From an uncultured Pelagimonas sp. (GTDB taxonomy: Bacteria > Pseudomonadota > Alphaproteobacteria > Rhodobacterales > Rhodobacteraceae), in assembly GCA_947497905.1 (NCBI GenBank), contig CANMIH010000018.1:1-64000 (forward strand): a stretch of DNA of 64,000 nucleotides. The letters are read 5' to 3'. Positions 20,301 through 28,833 of the stretch are shown one piece after another. Position 1 is the first letter of the stretch; each line of letters opens with the position of its first letter. Under the pieces are notes generated by a model that did not search any database, was not told where the DNA came from, and saw only the letters and a program-made list of their open reading frames with translations. The position numbers were made by a program, and so were the translations under genes.

Positions 20301-22445
20301 GATGTTATTCTGACCCTTCCAAATAGCGCCACTGTTCGGATTGAAAACTGGACGGTCGCAGAGCTGCAGGCGAGCCACGCAGGTGGCGGATCGGGAGGGG
20401 ATACAAACCCGATCAATGGCACCTCGGGTGATGACACGCTGACCGGCACAGCCGGCAACGACGCTATTGATCCGATGGGCAATGATGGGGGGGATGACCT
20501 GATCATTGGCTCTTCTGGCAATGATACTATTGATCTGAGCAATTCCGGTGGTGAGAGTTTTGTTTCTCTGGATTACAAGGCTCTGGATGCGCCGATTTCA
20601 GCTGTACTGGATTACACCAAAAACCTTGGTACTGTTGATAAAGGGGCCAACGGCACGGATACGCTGACCAGCCCGGAAACGACAGCCGAGGCAGCGGGGC
20701 TTTCACTGACGGGCACCTCTGGAAATGATACCTTCAACGTTGTTCAGGGAACTGACAGCACATGGACCAAAATCGGGGTCCAGGGTGGGGACGACACTGT
20801 AACGGCTGTTCTGAACCAGGGCACTGTGCGCCTTACAACCGCCGATGAAGACGTGACAGCAAATCTGGCGACGGGCACGATCAGCTTCACCGGAGGGTCA
20901 GTTGATCTGGACGTGACAGGCCCAGTTGATGGGTCGGGCCGCATTGAGCTGGAGACAGGAGACGGGGATGACACCATCAACGGTTCGGATCTGAACGAGC
21001 GGTTCATCCTGGGCAGCGGTACGGATAGTCTGGATGCCGGGGGCGGGCATGACGTCGTGCGGTATGACCGCAACGGGATCGACGGAGGTGTCTCTGTCAA
21101 TCTGGCGACGGGAACCGCAACGGGCACATGGAATGGCGAGGCGTTTACCCACACCCTGACAAATGTCGAAGAGGTGCGTGGCACCAAAGAAGGTGACGAT
21201 ACTCTGACGGCCTCGGACAGCGGATCAACCCTGCGTGGGCGTGGTGGTGATGATTCACTTGTTGGTGGAGATGGAGCAGATGTCTTTATCGTAGGTGAAG
21301 GCCACGACACGATCTCAAACTACGATTTTGAGGCCGATCAGATTGAAACCAATGATGGTGTTCTCGATGGGACGTTGCCTGAATACTCAGAAGTTACTGT
21401 TGATGGTTCACCAGCGGTTCGCTTCGAGCTTGGTGCAGATAAAAGCGTGACCGTAGCTGGCATATCTGAAAAGGGGTTCGAAAACCTTATTGTAGCGCAA
21501 ACTCTGTCTCTGTCCCCAGGGTCAATGACCGATCCTGTCACTATGACAGTTTCTGGAAATGGGGACTACGCTCTGTTTATCCGTGAAGCGACCAGCAACT
21601 TGGTGACGGACACACCAACTGAGCTTGCGTTCGAACACACTTTACCTGAGGGAACGTACCGGTTCTCCATTGTAGGTGAAGGCTTGTCGATTAGTGGTGA
21701 AGAAGGCAGTGAGGTTTACGCAGGAACAGTCGCATCCGCGTCGCTGACGTTGGCTGGTGGCGAAGTCCTGTCTATGGAAAACTTGGGTATTCCGCTCACT
21801 GACTTTGCAGCCATGATTGATAGCATTCAGGACAATGGCAACTTCGATGCGGGTCTTGGTCTCGGAGATCGCGATCTCATTCTCGTGGCCAATGATGTGG
21901 AGCAAACCATTTTCGTGTCCGGTGTTGATCAGTGGATCGAAGTGAACGGCTCTGGAGCAGATACCGTGAGCTTCGACGGTGGAGGCAATGCCGCGATCAT
22001 CTTGGGTGATGGCGACGATACGGTAAATATCTCGGCCAGCACTCCGTCAGAGGATCGGGCCTTTATTTACATCGACGCAGAAAGCACCGGTGTCAAAGCG
22101 ATCAACGGGTTCCGGTTTACCAATGATCCTGAAACCGGGGACCGACTGGTCATTGAAGACACGCGCGGTGACTTCTCGATTGCCCGACTTGTGGATGATA
22201 TCGACGACCAGGATGCGTTGAACGCCATTGCCAATGAGTTCGCCTCCCATGGCCAGGGTGAATATGCCCTGTTCTATGAAAGCTCGGGTGATGCTGTGCT
22301 GCTTGAGTTTGCGAGTGGCAACACACTGGGCGACACCGTTGCAACCTTCACCAATGCCGATGTCAGTGGCTTCGATGGTTCGAACATCGATGGGTACATG
22401 AAGTTCCTCGATATCGAACTGCCAGCAGCGTCCGATCTGGTTTGA
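17307..22445 (+). CDS. Giant type I-secreted repeat protein (BapA/LapA-like, RTX)
   Basis: 1712 acidic residues. In order: a basic N-terminal stretch and hydrophobic segment (about 44-79) ending AQA; a BapA-like prefix (VEVLADGSAVVTLESGAQM) and a Gly/Ala-rich segment (about 146-171); an SdrD-B-like calcium motif DVNGNGIFDQNEP (about 197); an Ala-rich helical region (about 311-438); two Ig-like domains (about 458-553 and 558-650); then two copies of a 381-residue block with RTX-like nonapeptides such as GGAGDDLLDGG. It is directly followed by SapC, TolC, ABC exporter and adaptor genes, so it is almost certainly their substrate: a surface or extracellular adhesin. Few RTX nonapeptides are present for its size. 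No LapG/LapD genes are in the window. Confidence 0.88.
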   Translation: MTHSSSISVNTAAVQSLSTKFDQNVVSLSSSVAQRVSVPKDIKGRKAFLKNFAAKSAARLAAGGTALILVLLSTSEAQAQDATGVTLSSIEGVQSVEVLADGSAVVTLESGAQMRLPADSFTQAGGEIIVSDAVAAQIGEAAVVAGGGSIGVIAGVAGGLAAVAGGGSSSSAGETALPTQAGSVVDGYIVNATVFQDVNGNGIFDQNEPNTTTDDKGEFNLTLDPSNPTAKLISIGGTDSSTGQEFTGTLTAPAGSDVITPLTTLVQSLVEKSAENGEPISVEDANTQLAEALGLDGQNLLELDPVAAVETDGNADAFAAAAQVASVISAAAAAQDDGDADGEASGAAAATLAEQLLAANADGNADAEDVLNDAAVIQQALEDAGVDSAEANGVAAQIEAANDLIDNAADGGGNVQDIQSTIETVQEVVQGTVVDAIQDDNTALDEIDVVDQVDNLAPLRPVVLKGVRGTVGGEELAKGMHLSGTGRPESQVRVTIGDEAKTVQVDTHGNWAVTFATAELPSESGTFEAEVSAAQAGSSTFSVPVSGGSFEVDLTGPAAPTFDPVAENDILEIAEQGLALTVTGTAEANASIAVTIAGVTESAEVSADGTFSVTFAPEDIPETDFSISAIATDTLGNAGQAATHSVGVETTAHVVQGTSASDTLNGTAGNDAIDPMGNERGNDSVLGSGGNDTIDLSNSGDESFVTLDYGALTGPISAELNFADNTGTVDKGADGTDTLTSPETTAEADGFRLLGTSGDDTFTVTQDEDYTSVQLHHAGGNDTVNATLNEGKLRVGILSNEDVTANLETGDVNFASGSVELNITGPVSGSGRFELLTSDGDDSVTGSDLGEQFILGGGSDTLDARGGHDVVRYDRDGIDGGVSVNLAAGTATGTWNGEAFSHNLSNVEEVRGTKEGDDTLTASNSGSTLRGNGGDDSLVGGAGDDLLDGGDGEDTFVVGLGNDTIRGYVDADDQVEFSPELTPEQTDTMIAAAQQDGDDVILTLPNSATVRIENWTVAELQASHAGGGSGGDTNPINGTSGDDTLTGTAGNDAIDPMGNDGGDDLIIGSSGNDTIDLSNSGGESFVSLDYKALDAPISAVLDYTKNLGTVDKGANGTDTLTSPETTAEAAGLSLTGTSGNDTFNVVQGTDSTWTKIGVQGGDDTVTAVLNQGTVRLTTADEDVTANLATGTISFTGGSVDLDVTGPVDGSGRIELETGDGDDTINGSDLNERFILGSGTDSLDAGGGHDVVRYDRNGIDGGVSVNLATGTATGTWNGEAFTHTLTNVEEVRGTKEGDDTLTASDSGSTLRGRGGDDSLVGGDGADVFIVGEGHDTISNYDFEADQIETNDGVLDGTLPEYSEVTVDGSPAVRFELGADKSVTVAGISEKGFENLIVAQTLSLSPGSMTDPVTMTVSGNGDYALFIREATSNLVTDTPTELAFEHTLPEGTYRFSIVGEGLSISGEEGSEVYAGTVASASLTLAGGEVLSMENLGIPLTDFAAMIDSIQDNGNFDAGLGLGDRDLILVANDVEQTIFVSGVDQWIEVNGSGADTVSFDGGGNAAIILGDGDDTVNISASTPSEDRAFIYIDAESTGVKAINGFRFTNDPETGDRLVIEDTRGDFSIARLVDDIDDQDALNAIANEFASHGQGEYALFYESSGDAVLLEFASGNTLGDTVATFTNADVSGFDGSNIDGYMKFLDIELPAASDLV
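19275..21300 (+). repeat. Two-copy tandem repeat, 1143-bp (381-codon) period, inside the repeat protein
   Basis: Copy 1 begins at 19275 (GTSASDTLNG) and copy 2 at 20418 (GTSGDDTLTG); both continue GTAGNDAIDPMGN. Similarity extends through DVVRYDRxGIDGGVSVNLA and NVEEVRGTKEGDDTL. Copy 2 ends about 21300 after GGDGADVFIVG. Some stretches are nearly identical at DNA level (around 19905-19940 and 21048-21083), others diverged, suggesting partial gene conversion after duplication. Confidence 0.85.
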
Positions 22446-22468
22446 GTATGATGTAGGAAACGCTGTCT

Positions 22469-23260
22469 ATGACACTTACTGATGGTCTGAGGCAGCGACC
22501 TCTTGTTGAAAAAGACTGCGCCGGGGTTTACTGGCGCAGTCCCCTATCCCACGCGTTTGTGGCACGTTTTTCGACTGTTCAACTCAGCATTTCTGAACTG
22601 GCGGCGACAAGTCTTGAACTGCCTTGGGTGTTTCAAAGACTACAGGGGAAATGGAGCGCCGTTGCACTGCTGCGACCCGTGAAGGCAAAACAGTGTCCGT
22701 GGTTGAGCACTGACGGGGAGCTGGCACTTGATCGAATTCCCTTTCTGCTGCGCATGTATCCGTTTTGCTTGATGCCTGATGCCTCTTCGCAAGTCCTCGC
22801 CTATTGGGACGATCCGGAGAGCATTAGCTCGGCTGGACAGCCATTTTTTGAGAATGGACAACTTTCCGGTCCACTCACAAAGGTTGCACAGGCATTTGGC
22901 CGATATGTCTCGGGTGTTCAAACCGTTCATCAAATGGGGGCGGAATTGCATGCGGCTGGGGTGCTTCGCGTCGGGGATGATGCCAGTTCCGGAGCGCCGG
23001 AGTTATTCAACGTCGATGAAACCGCCCTTCAGGAGCTTTCAGGAGAAACCTTGAAAGCGTTGATGGCGACCGGTACTCTTGGCTCGGCTCATGCTCAGCT
23101 TTTGTCGCAGCACCATTTGACGAAATTTCATCGACGCACTCCGAAAGTTATGCCCGCGGTCGCGCCTGCAGAACCCCAAGCCGAGCGCAATTTCCTAGAT
23201 GCACTGGCTGACGACTTTATGTCAGGCGAAGATCTTAGACCGGGAGTGTTGGCTCCATGA
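22469..23260 (+). CDS. SapC-family protein in a type I secretion operon
   Basis: 263 residues, no signal peptide and no membrane segment. The region around residues 60-130 resembles the SapC family (named from a Campylobacter S-layer locus): RPVKAKQCPWLSTDGE, then IPFLLRMYPFCLM and an acidic C-terminal half. The gene is 23 bp after the repeat protein and its stop overlaps the start of the TolC-like gene (ATGA), so it belongs to the secretion operon. A role in handling, modifying or loading the giant substrate is possible but unproven. SapC is not a standard type I secretion component. Confidence 0.75.
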   Translation: MTLTDGLRQRPLVEKDCAGVYWRSPLSHAFVARFSTVQLSISELAATSLELPWVFQRLQGKWSAVALLRPVKAKQCPWLSTDGELALDRIPFLLRMYPFCLMPDASSQVLAYWDDPESISSAGQPFFENGQLSGPLTKVAQAFGRYVSGVQTVHQMGAELHAAGVLRVGDDASSGAPELFNVDETALQELSGETLKALMATGTLGSAHAQLLSQHHLTKFHRRTPKVMPAVAPAEPQAERNFLDALADDFMSGEDLRPGVLAP

Positions 23261-24576
23261 AACCCTGGCTAATTTGTTTGAGTTTTCTCGGGGTGATTTC
23301 GGCATGCGGAACCGTAGAGACTGGCGCGCCCATTTTAGCAGAACCTGTCTCTCAGGAAATCGCCGAAGATGTACCGCGCGCGAGCAATCTAGAAGGGTCT
23401 GTGGCGAATACGCCGTTTGCCGAGCTGGTCAGGGCAAGTGTCGCCAATGCGCCCACCTCATCGGCAGGTGTTGCGAGCATTGTTGCTGCGAAATCGCGCA
23501 TTAAGGCCGAAAAAGGGGCGTTTCTGCCCCAGATCAACGCCGAGACATCGATCACTTCCGGGGGTGATGCGGTGCCAATCCTGCGGTTGAGCCAGATCAT
23601 CTACGATGGAGGGAAAGGCGCAGGCCGCGTGGCCTTGCGCCGAAGCGAGGCGCGTGAGACGTGGTTGTCTGAAATTTCAAGTTTGAGTGCCCTGAGTTTT
23701 GAAGCCGTCGAAACAATTGTAGATCTGGACCGCAATCGCGCGCTGGAAGCGCAGGCCCAAAGAAACCTCAGTCGCACCCGATCTTTGGTGGCGGACCTCC
23801 AGTCTCGGTTTGACGCAGGAGCGGGGTCGGTTGCGGATCTTTTGGCTGGGCAGGGACGGCAGTCTAACGCGGAATCCGAATTGGCGCAGGCCCAAACCGA
23901 CGTTGCATTGGCCACTGCCACCTGGGTCGAAGTGTTCGGCGCACCGCCCTCCGGAATCCCAAAAATCCCTGCGGCGCCGCATCTTGGGAAACGTTCGTTG
24001 GAAGAGTTGGTGGCGCGTAGCCCAAGGCTCAGGGGGCAGATCGCTGCTAGCGCTATTCGCGAGAACGAAGTCACTCTGGCAAAACGGGCCACCCGGCCCA
24101 CGCTATCCGCGATCCTTGAGACCGACTTCAATCAGGGGACGCTACCGAGCGATGCCAATGCGCGCTTGGGCATCGATGTTCCTATCTACAGAGGTGGTAT
24201 CGCGCGCGCCAATATCGATACTGCAGAGGCAGGTCTTGAACAAAGCCGCGCAGGAGAAGAGGCTCTGCGTCGAGAGTTGCTGAGAAGTCTGGCACAGGCC
24301 TTGGAAGAGACCAGTTCAATTCAGGGACGCTTGGCGTCGGCGCGTCGCGCAGTACGCACCAACGAAAAGGCGCTTGAGGCCGCGCGAGGGCAGGTCGACA
24401 TTGGTCGCGGAACGTTGGTTCAGACCTTGGATGCGCTTCGAGAGCTAAACACCGCGCAGACCCGAATTATTCAGCTGCAAGCCCAGGCCCGCAGGGCCGA
24501 ATATGCCGTTTTGGCAGTGACTGGGGATATTCTTGACGCTCTGGGAATTGCACAGCCCGTTGACCCAACATTGTGA
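23257..24576 (+). CDS. TolC-family outer membrane factor with a lipobox
   Basis: 439 residues. The signal peptide ends GVISAC, a lipobox, so Cys17 would be lipidated, as in CusC/OprM-type factors and unlike TolC itself. The rest is two OEP repeats of long amphipathic helices with Ala-, Gln- and Arg-rich heptads (for example FDAGAGSVADLLAGQGRQSN and the matching C-terminal repeat VDIGRGTLVQTLDALREL). It should form the outer membrane channel of the exporter encoded next to it. Start and stop overlap the neighbours, so translation is coupled. Confidence 0.88.
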   Translation: MKPWLICLSFLGVISACGTVETGAPILAEPVSQEIAEDVPRASNLEGSVANTPFAELVRASVANAPTSSAGVASIVAAKSRIKAEKGAFLPQINAETSITSGGDAVPILRLSQIIYDGGKGAGRVALRRSEARETWLSEISSLSALSFEAVETIVDLDRNRALEAQAQRNLSRTRSLVADLQSRFDAGAGSVADLLAGQGRQSNAESELAQAQTDVALATATWVEVFGAPPSGIPKIPAAPHLGKRSLEELVARSPRLRGQIAASAIRENEVTLAKRATRPTLSAILETDFNQGTLPSDANARLGIDVPIYRGGIARANIDTAEAGLEQSRAGEEALRRELLRSLAQALEETSSIQGRLASARRAVRTNEKALEAARGQVDIGRGTLVQTLDALRELNTAQTRIIQLQAQARRAEYAVLAVTGDILDALGIAQPVDPTL

Positions 24577-26705
24577 AGTCCAACATGTCCCAAAGATCTG
24601 CTGACCCGCTGGTTGCTCATCTCCAGATCCTGACAGAAGCTTTGGGACATGGATTGTCCGAAGCCGATCTATTCCGGGTGTTTAAAGGCCAACATGATGC
24701 CTACGACGTTCGGGATGCGGTGAGTGCCCTGGAGGTCGCGGGATATCACTCCGAATTGGGCACCGGTACGTTACCCAAACTTGATCCAGTTCTGTTCCCT
24801 GTTCTGGCTCTGTCGGAAGAGGGCGACTCCTTTGTGGTTCTTGGCCTAACTGAAGAGAGTGACTTTCAGGTCGTCGACCTAGGCTCTGGTTCGGAGATCC
24901 CCCAGATCTGGCCTCGGAAGCATCCTCGTATTCAAGCCGTGAGTTGGATTTTCCGTGCCACCCGCCGCGCGTCGACGGATCGCGAAAAACGTGATCATCG
25001 GGGGCATTGGTTCTGGTCTGCGTTCAGTGATCTACGCGGTGTGTATGTCCAAGTCATCCTTGCCGCTATGGTCACAAGCGTGCTCGGGTTGTCTTCGTCC
25101 CTGTTCACGATGGTGGTGTATGATCGCATCTTGCCCAATGAAGCTGTTGACAGCCTCTTGGCTTTGGTCGTCGGGGTTGGGTTTGCTCTACTGTTTGATT
25201 TTCTGATCAAAAGCCTGCGGTCCCGTTTTATTGATACCGCAGGTAAACGGGCAGATCTGAAAATTGCGGAACGTCTGTTCAACCAGCTGATGGCGCTGAA
25301 GATGAAGGTCCGTGGGGGACAAAATGGACGCATGGCCTCGATTTTGCGGGATTTTGAGGTGGTCCGCGACTTTTTCACCTCCGCATCTTTGGTGGCGCTG
25401 GTGGATTTGCCGTTTTTGTTTGTTTTCGTTGCTGTGATTTGGGCCATTGGGGGACCCTTGGCTTTGGTGCCTGCAATCGCGGTTCCAATCACTCTAGCTG
25501 CGGGTTTGATTGCACAACCGTTCCTGGCACGGTTTGCGCGTGAAACGAGTGCGGATGGGCAAACCAAACAGTCGGTGTTGATGGAAACACTGACCGGGAT
25601 GGAGACCCTAAAAACTACCGGCGCCGAACCGGTGATGCGCGCCCGGTGGAGTGAAACAGTTCGGGCGCAGGCCGAAAGCTCGGGCAAAACGCGCATCGTC
25701 TCGCAGGGAACGGTGAACTTGACCATGTTGGTACAGCAGGTCGCCCAGGTCGCAATTGTCTTTTATGGAGTGTTCCTGATCCGCGATGGGGTGATTTCCA
25801 TGGGGGCATTGATCGCAAGCGTGATCCTGACAGGTAAAACACTTGCCCCTCTGTCGCAGCTTACTCAGGTGCTGACACGATTGAACCAGGCACGCGTTGC
25901 ATATCGCCAAATTGATACGATGATGGCGCAAGAGGTCGAACGTGATCTTGGACGGCGATACCTCTCCCGGAGCAAACTTTCGGGGCATATCCGATTTCAG
26001 GATGTAAGTTTTGGATATGGCGAAGCCGATACCTCGGTTCTCAAGAATATCAATTTCACGATAGAACCCGGTGAAAAGGTTGCCATTCTGGGGCCTGTGG
26101 GATCGGGAAAAAGTACTTTGGCGCGCCTCCTTCTAGGTCTGTACGAGCCTGATAACGGGTCGATTTTTCTTGATGGTTTGGACGCACGAACCGTGGATCC
26201 GGCTGACAAAACCAGAAACATCGGCACCGTGCTTCAAGATTGCTGGCTTTTTTCGGGAACCATGCGCGAGAACATTATCGCAGGGCGCTATGGCATCTCA
26301 GACGAGGAAGTCATCGACAAAGCCGCTTTGTCTTTGGCTGACCAGATCGCCAATTCTCATCCGCATGGCTACGATATGGAACTACATGAAGGTGGCGCCG
26401 GGGTCTCTGGTGGTCAACGGCAGGCGATCGCAATGGCTCGGGCGTTGATTGGTGATCCTCCGATCCTGGTCATGGATGAACCCACCTCCGGAATGGATGT
26501 GCAATCTGAGGCCCGTGTCATTGAAAACCTCAGATCCTGGCTGTCAGATGACCGTTCCCTGGTTCTCGTGACCCATCGGACGAGCCTGCTTCAGCTCGTT
26601 GACCGTGTGATTGTGTTGAATGGCGGGAAAATCACATATGACGGCAACAAGGATGCGATGCTGGCACGGTCGCGTCAGAGCGCGCGCTCTTTAAAGGAGG
26701 CGTGA
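24573..26705 (+). CDS. Type I secretion ABC exporter (LapB/RtxB type)
   Basis: About 710 residues: an N-terminal C39-like domain (about 1-140) that lacks an evident catalytic Cys, then an ABC transmembrane domain (about 150-430) and a nucleotide-binding domain with Walker A GPVGSGKST (about 507), signature VSGGQRQ (about 611) and Walker B ILVMDEPTSGMD (about 632). The degenerate peptidase domain fits an exporter of large unprocessed RTX or adhesin substrates. GTG 24573 overlaps the TolC stop; ATG 24585 is an alternative start. The adaptor follows by 1 bp. Confidence 0.93.
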   Translation: MKSNMSQRSADPLVAHLQILTEALGHGLSEADLFRVFKGQHDAYDVRDAVSALEVAGYHSELGTGTLPKLDPVLFPVLALSEEGDSFVVLGLTEESDFQVVDLGSGSEIPQIWPRKHPRIQAVSWIFRATRRASTDREKRDHRGHWFWSAFSDLRGVYVQVILAAMVTSVLGLSSSLFTMVVYDRILPNEAVDSLLALVVGVGFALLFDFLIKSLRSRFIDTAGKRADLKIAERLFNQLMALKMKVRGGQNGRMASILRDFEVVRDFFTSASLVALVDLPFLFVFVAVIWAIGGPLALVPAIAVPITLAAGLIAQPFLARFARETSADGQTKQSVLMETLTGMETLKTTGAEPVMRARWSETVRAQAESSGKTRIVSQGTVNLTMLVQQVAQVAIVFYGVFLIRDGVISMGALIASVILTGKTLAPLSQLTQVLTRLNQARVAYRQIDTMMAQEVERDLGRRYLSRSKLSGHIRFQDVSFGYGEADTSVLKNINFTIEPGEKVAILGPVGSGKSTLARLLLGLYEPDNGSIFLDGLDARTVDPADKTRNIGTVLQDCWLFSGTMRENIIAGRYGISDEEVIDKAALSLADQIANSHPHGYDMELHEGGAGVSGGQRQAIAMARALIGDPPILVMDEPTSGMDVQSEARVIENLRSWLSDDRSLVLVTHRTSLLQLVDRVIVLNGGKITYDGNKDAMLARSRQSARSLKEA

Positions 26706-26706
26706 T

Positions 26707-28008
26707 ATGGCGGGTACCAACTTTAAGGCCGCGGCGCGTGAAATGCATGGACGGCAGGGGCCCGCTGCCGGGATCATTTTGCTGTCTGTCATGGCTCTGA
26801 TTGGCGTTGTTGTGACCTGGGCGCAGTTCACCGAAATTGACGATGTCACACGTGCTGAGGCCCGGGTTGTGCCGTCACAGCTTGTGCAGGTGGTTCAAGC
26901 CGCCGAAACGGGGACCATTACCGAAATCAATATCCGTGCAGGCGATACCGTCGAAGCCAACGATGTCCTGATGCGGTTCGATCCGGTGTTGTTGCGATCG
27001 GAACGCGATTCCGCTGTTTCCGAGACAGGAGCATTGTTGTTGCGCCAGGCTCGACTTGAAGCGCAAATTGCAGAAACTGATTTTGTCGTTCCTGAAATCT
27101 CTGGTTCGTCTCCAAATCTTGTCCAGGCCGAAACAGATCTGTTCCTTGCCGTCACTGCGCATCTTGAAGCAGACCTCCAGATGTTAGAGGCGCGGCGGGC
27201 AATCAAACAGGCGGAAATCGAAGGTGCACGGATCAGTGTGGCGGTGGTTCAGGAAACCATAGCACTGCTGAATGAAGAAATCAGCGTCATTGAACCACTG
27301 GTCGAGAAGCGTATCGAAAGCCCTCTGGCGATGATTGGACTGCGCCGCGAGTTAAATCAGCAAGATGGGCATCTGCGCGAAGCAAGTAATAGAATCTTGA
27401 TGGGCGAAGCCTCTCTGGCGGACATTGACAGCCAGATTGTTGCGCGCCTTTGGGAATACCGTTCTGAAGCGAACCGGGAGTTGACCGAAACACAGGCGCG
27501 GCTGGCAGCGCTTGAAACCCGTATTCCAGCTTTAGAGGCACGTTTGAAGCGCACCGAAATTCGCGCACCAGCCCGAGGTATTGTTAATCAAGTTCTGTTT
27601 TCAACTTTGGGAGGGGTCGCGCAGCAAGGACAGACGGTCGCGGAAATTGTCCCCTTCGGAGAAACTGTGACAGTCGAAGCGTTTGTGGCGCCGGATGACA
27701 TTGCTTTCATCCGTCCGGATCAAGATGTCAAAGTGCGCATAACGGCCTATGACGCTTCTCGATATGGGGCACTGGATGGTCGGGTTGTTCGGATCGGGGC
27801 CGATACAATTCTGGCACCTGACGGGAAAACATCGGTTTACGTTGTAGATATTCAACTGAGTGGATCGTTGACGGATTCCGACGGTGTCGATCTTGAGATC
27901 ATACCGGGAATGGTTGCGCAGGTTGACATGTTGTCAGAACCGAAGACGGTGCTTGAATATTTGACCAAACCGATTATCCGCGTGAAAGAACGCGCGTTTA
28001 GAGACTGA
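26707..28008 (+). CDS. Type I secretion periplasmic adaptor (HlyD/LapC family)
   Basis: 433 residues. A short cytoplasmic N-terminus and one membrane anchor (AGIILLSVMALIGVVVTWAQF is the region, about residues 19-39) precede a biotinyl-lipoyl-like half-motif (IRAGDTVEANDVLMRFD), a long coiled-coil stretch (about 95-275), the second lipoyl half (APARGIVNQV) and a beta-barrel domain. AAAGGAGGCG lies just before the ATG. It bridges the ABC exporter and the TolC-like channel. Last gene of the secretion operon. Confidence 0.93.
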   Translation: MAGTNFKAAAREMHGRQGPAAGIILLSVMALIGVVVTWAQFTEIDDVTRAEARVVPSQLVQVVQAAETGTITEINIRAGDTVEANDVLMRFDPVLLRSERDSAVSETGALLLRQARLEAQIAETDFVVPEISGSSPNLVQAETDLFLAVTAHLEADLQMLEARRAIKQAEIEGARISVAVVQETIALLNEEISVIEPLVEKRIESPLAMIGLRRELNQQDGHLREASNRILMGEASLADIDSQIVARLWEYRSEANRELTETQARLAALETRIPALEARLKRTEIRAPARGIVNQVLFSTLGGVAQQGQTVAEIVPFGETVTVEAFVAPDDIAFIRPDQDVKVRITAYDASRYGALDGRVVRIGADTILAPDGKTSVYVVDIQLSGSLTDSDGVDLEIIPGMVAQVDMLSEPKTVLEYLTKPIIRVKERAFRD

Positions 28009-28308
28009 ACGCCGCTAAAGGCGAATTGCGGGCATTTGTGTTCTCTTATGCGTCTACAAAATCGGCACCTTCCTACTATTCGCGGCAATGGTAGGTTGCA
28101 GAAAAATCTCGACCCTCTCCTAGCGTCAGATGGTTGAAGACAGGACCTGCGCACGGGGAACTAAAGGTCTTTGCTCTCTGGATGCGGAGCTTCTGGTACT
28201 GTGGTAAAAGCTCCGCGCACCTGACTTTGCAGGGTCACATTCCGTCGCCCCATTTCAGTGTATTCGGTCGTTGCCGAGTTCTGGCATGATGGAAGTGGAA
28301 CGAACGCT
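28009..28308. other. Intergenic region after the secretion operon, with two hairpins
   Basis: No gene seen. Besides the putative terminator at 28072-28095 there is an inverted repeat GCGGAGCTT (28184-28192) with AAGCTCCGC (28208-28216), a 9-bp perfect stem with a 15-base loop. Its role is unknown. The downstream gene remnant is convergent. Confidence 0.5.
28072..28095 (+). terminator. Putative end of the type I secretion transcript
   Basis: CCTACTATT (28072-28080) and AATGGTAGG (28087-28095) pair over 9 bp with one wobble around CGCGGC. It lies 64 bp after the adaptor stop. The following T-run is minimal (TT), so termination strength is doubtful. Confidence 0.4.
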
Positions 28309-28735
28309 TTACTGTCGCATCAGACGCCGCCCCCGATTCCCGAAGAACTGATAGATGGGCAAAGTGGGCAGGAAGAGATACCTGCCGATAAACCGGATCA
28401 GGCCGGTGGCTTTTTCAGGATTTCCGACGCCAAAGACCGGATTGGATGCATACTGTAAAACCGAGTGCTCAATATGTGCGGCGACATCAGCGCCATAGAC
28501 ATCCTGAACGGCGTGCAAGGATACCTCATAGGATCCCACGCCGGGGCCCGCGCTATAGAGCTTTCCATCTGACACCACTTCAGTGCCGGACGGCGTCACG
28601 CCGAACTTTTTCAATAGCGGTGTATGATGAAAGCCGGGCATAGCGCCATCGCCGTCGCAAACAGCCATGGTTTTGGTCTTTGCCGCCAAAGGTGTCTTTG
28701 TCTCCTCATCGGAATAACAAGCGTTTTCTAGCTAG
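28309..28735 (-). pseudogene. DJ-1/PfpI-superfamily remnant, 5' truncated
   Basis: The frame opens after a TAG near 28735 and has no good start; the first candidate codon is TTG at 28689. The residues TMAVCDGDGAMPGFHHTPLL and LYSAGPGVGSYEVSLHAVQDV, then NPVFGVGNPEKA, look like the C-terminal half of DJ-1/PfpI-type proteins (nucleophile-elbow Cys in AVCDG, then the conserved C-terminal region). About 100 N-terminal residues are missing and the loop after CDG is shortened. It is most likely a decayed copy. A short functional protein cannot be excluded. Confidence 0.55.
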
Positions 28736-28833
28736 ATGAAACAGATCATCCGGACAGTATTAAGCTGATCATTTGCCTATTGGAGACTTCAACGCCATCT
28801 GAGCGACCACTTTGAAGCTGACGGCACAGACGC

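Noticed and set aside
19275-21300. Possible CRISPR or satellite array from repeated GGxGxD-coding units
   Set aside because: Repeats are in frame inside one large coding sequence, are degenerate RTX-like codons and have no spacers.
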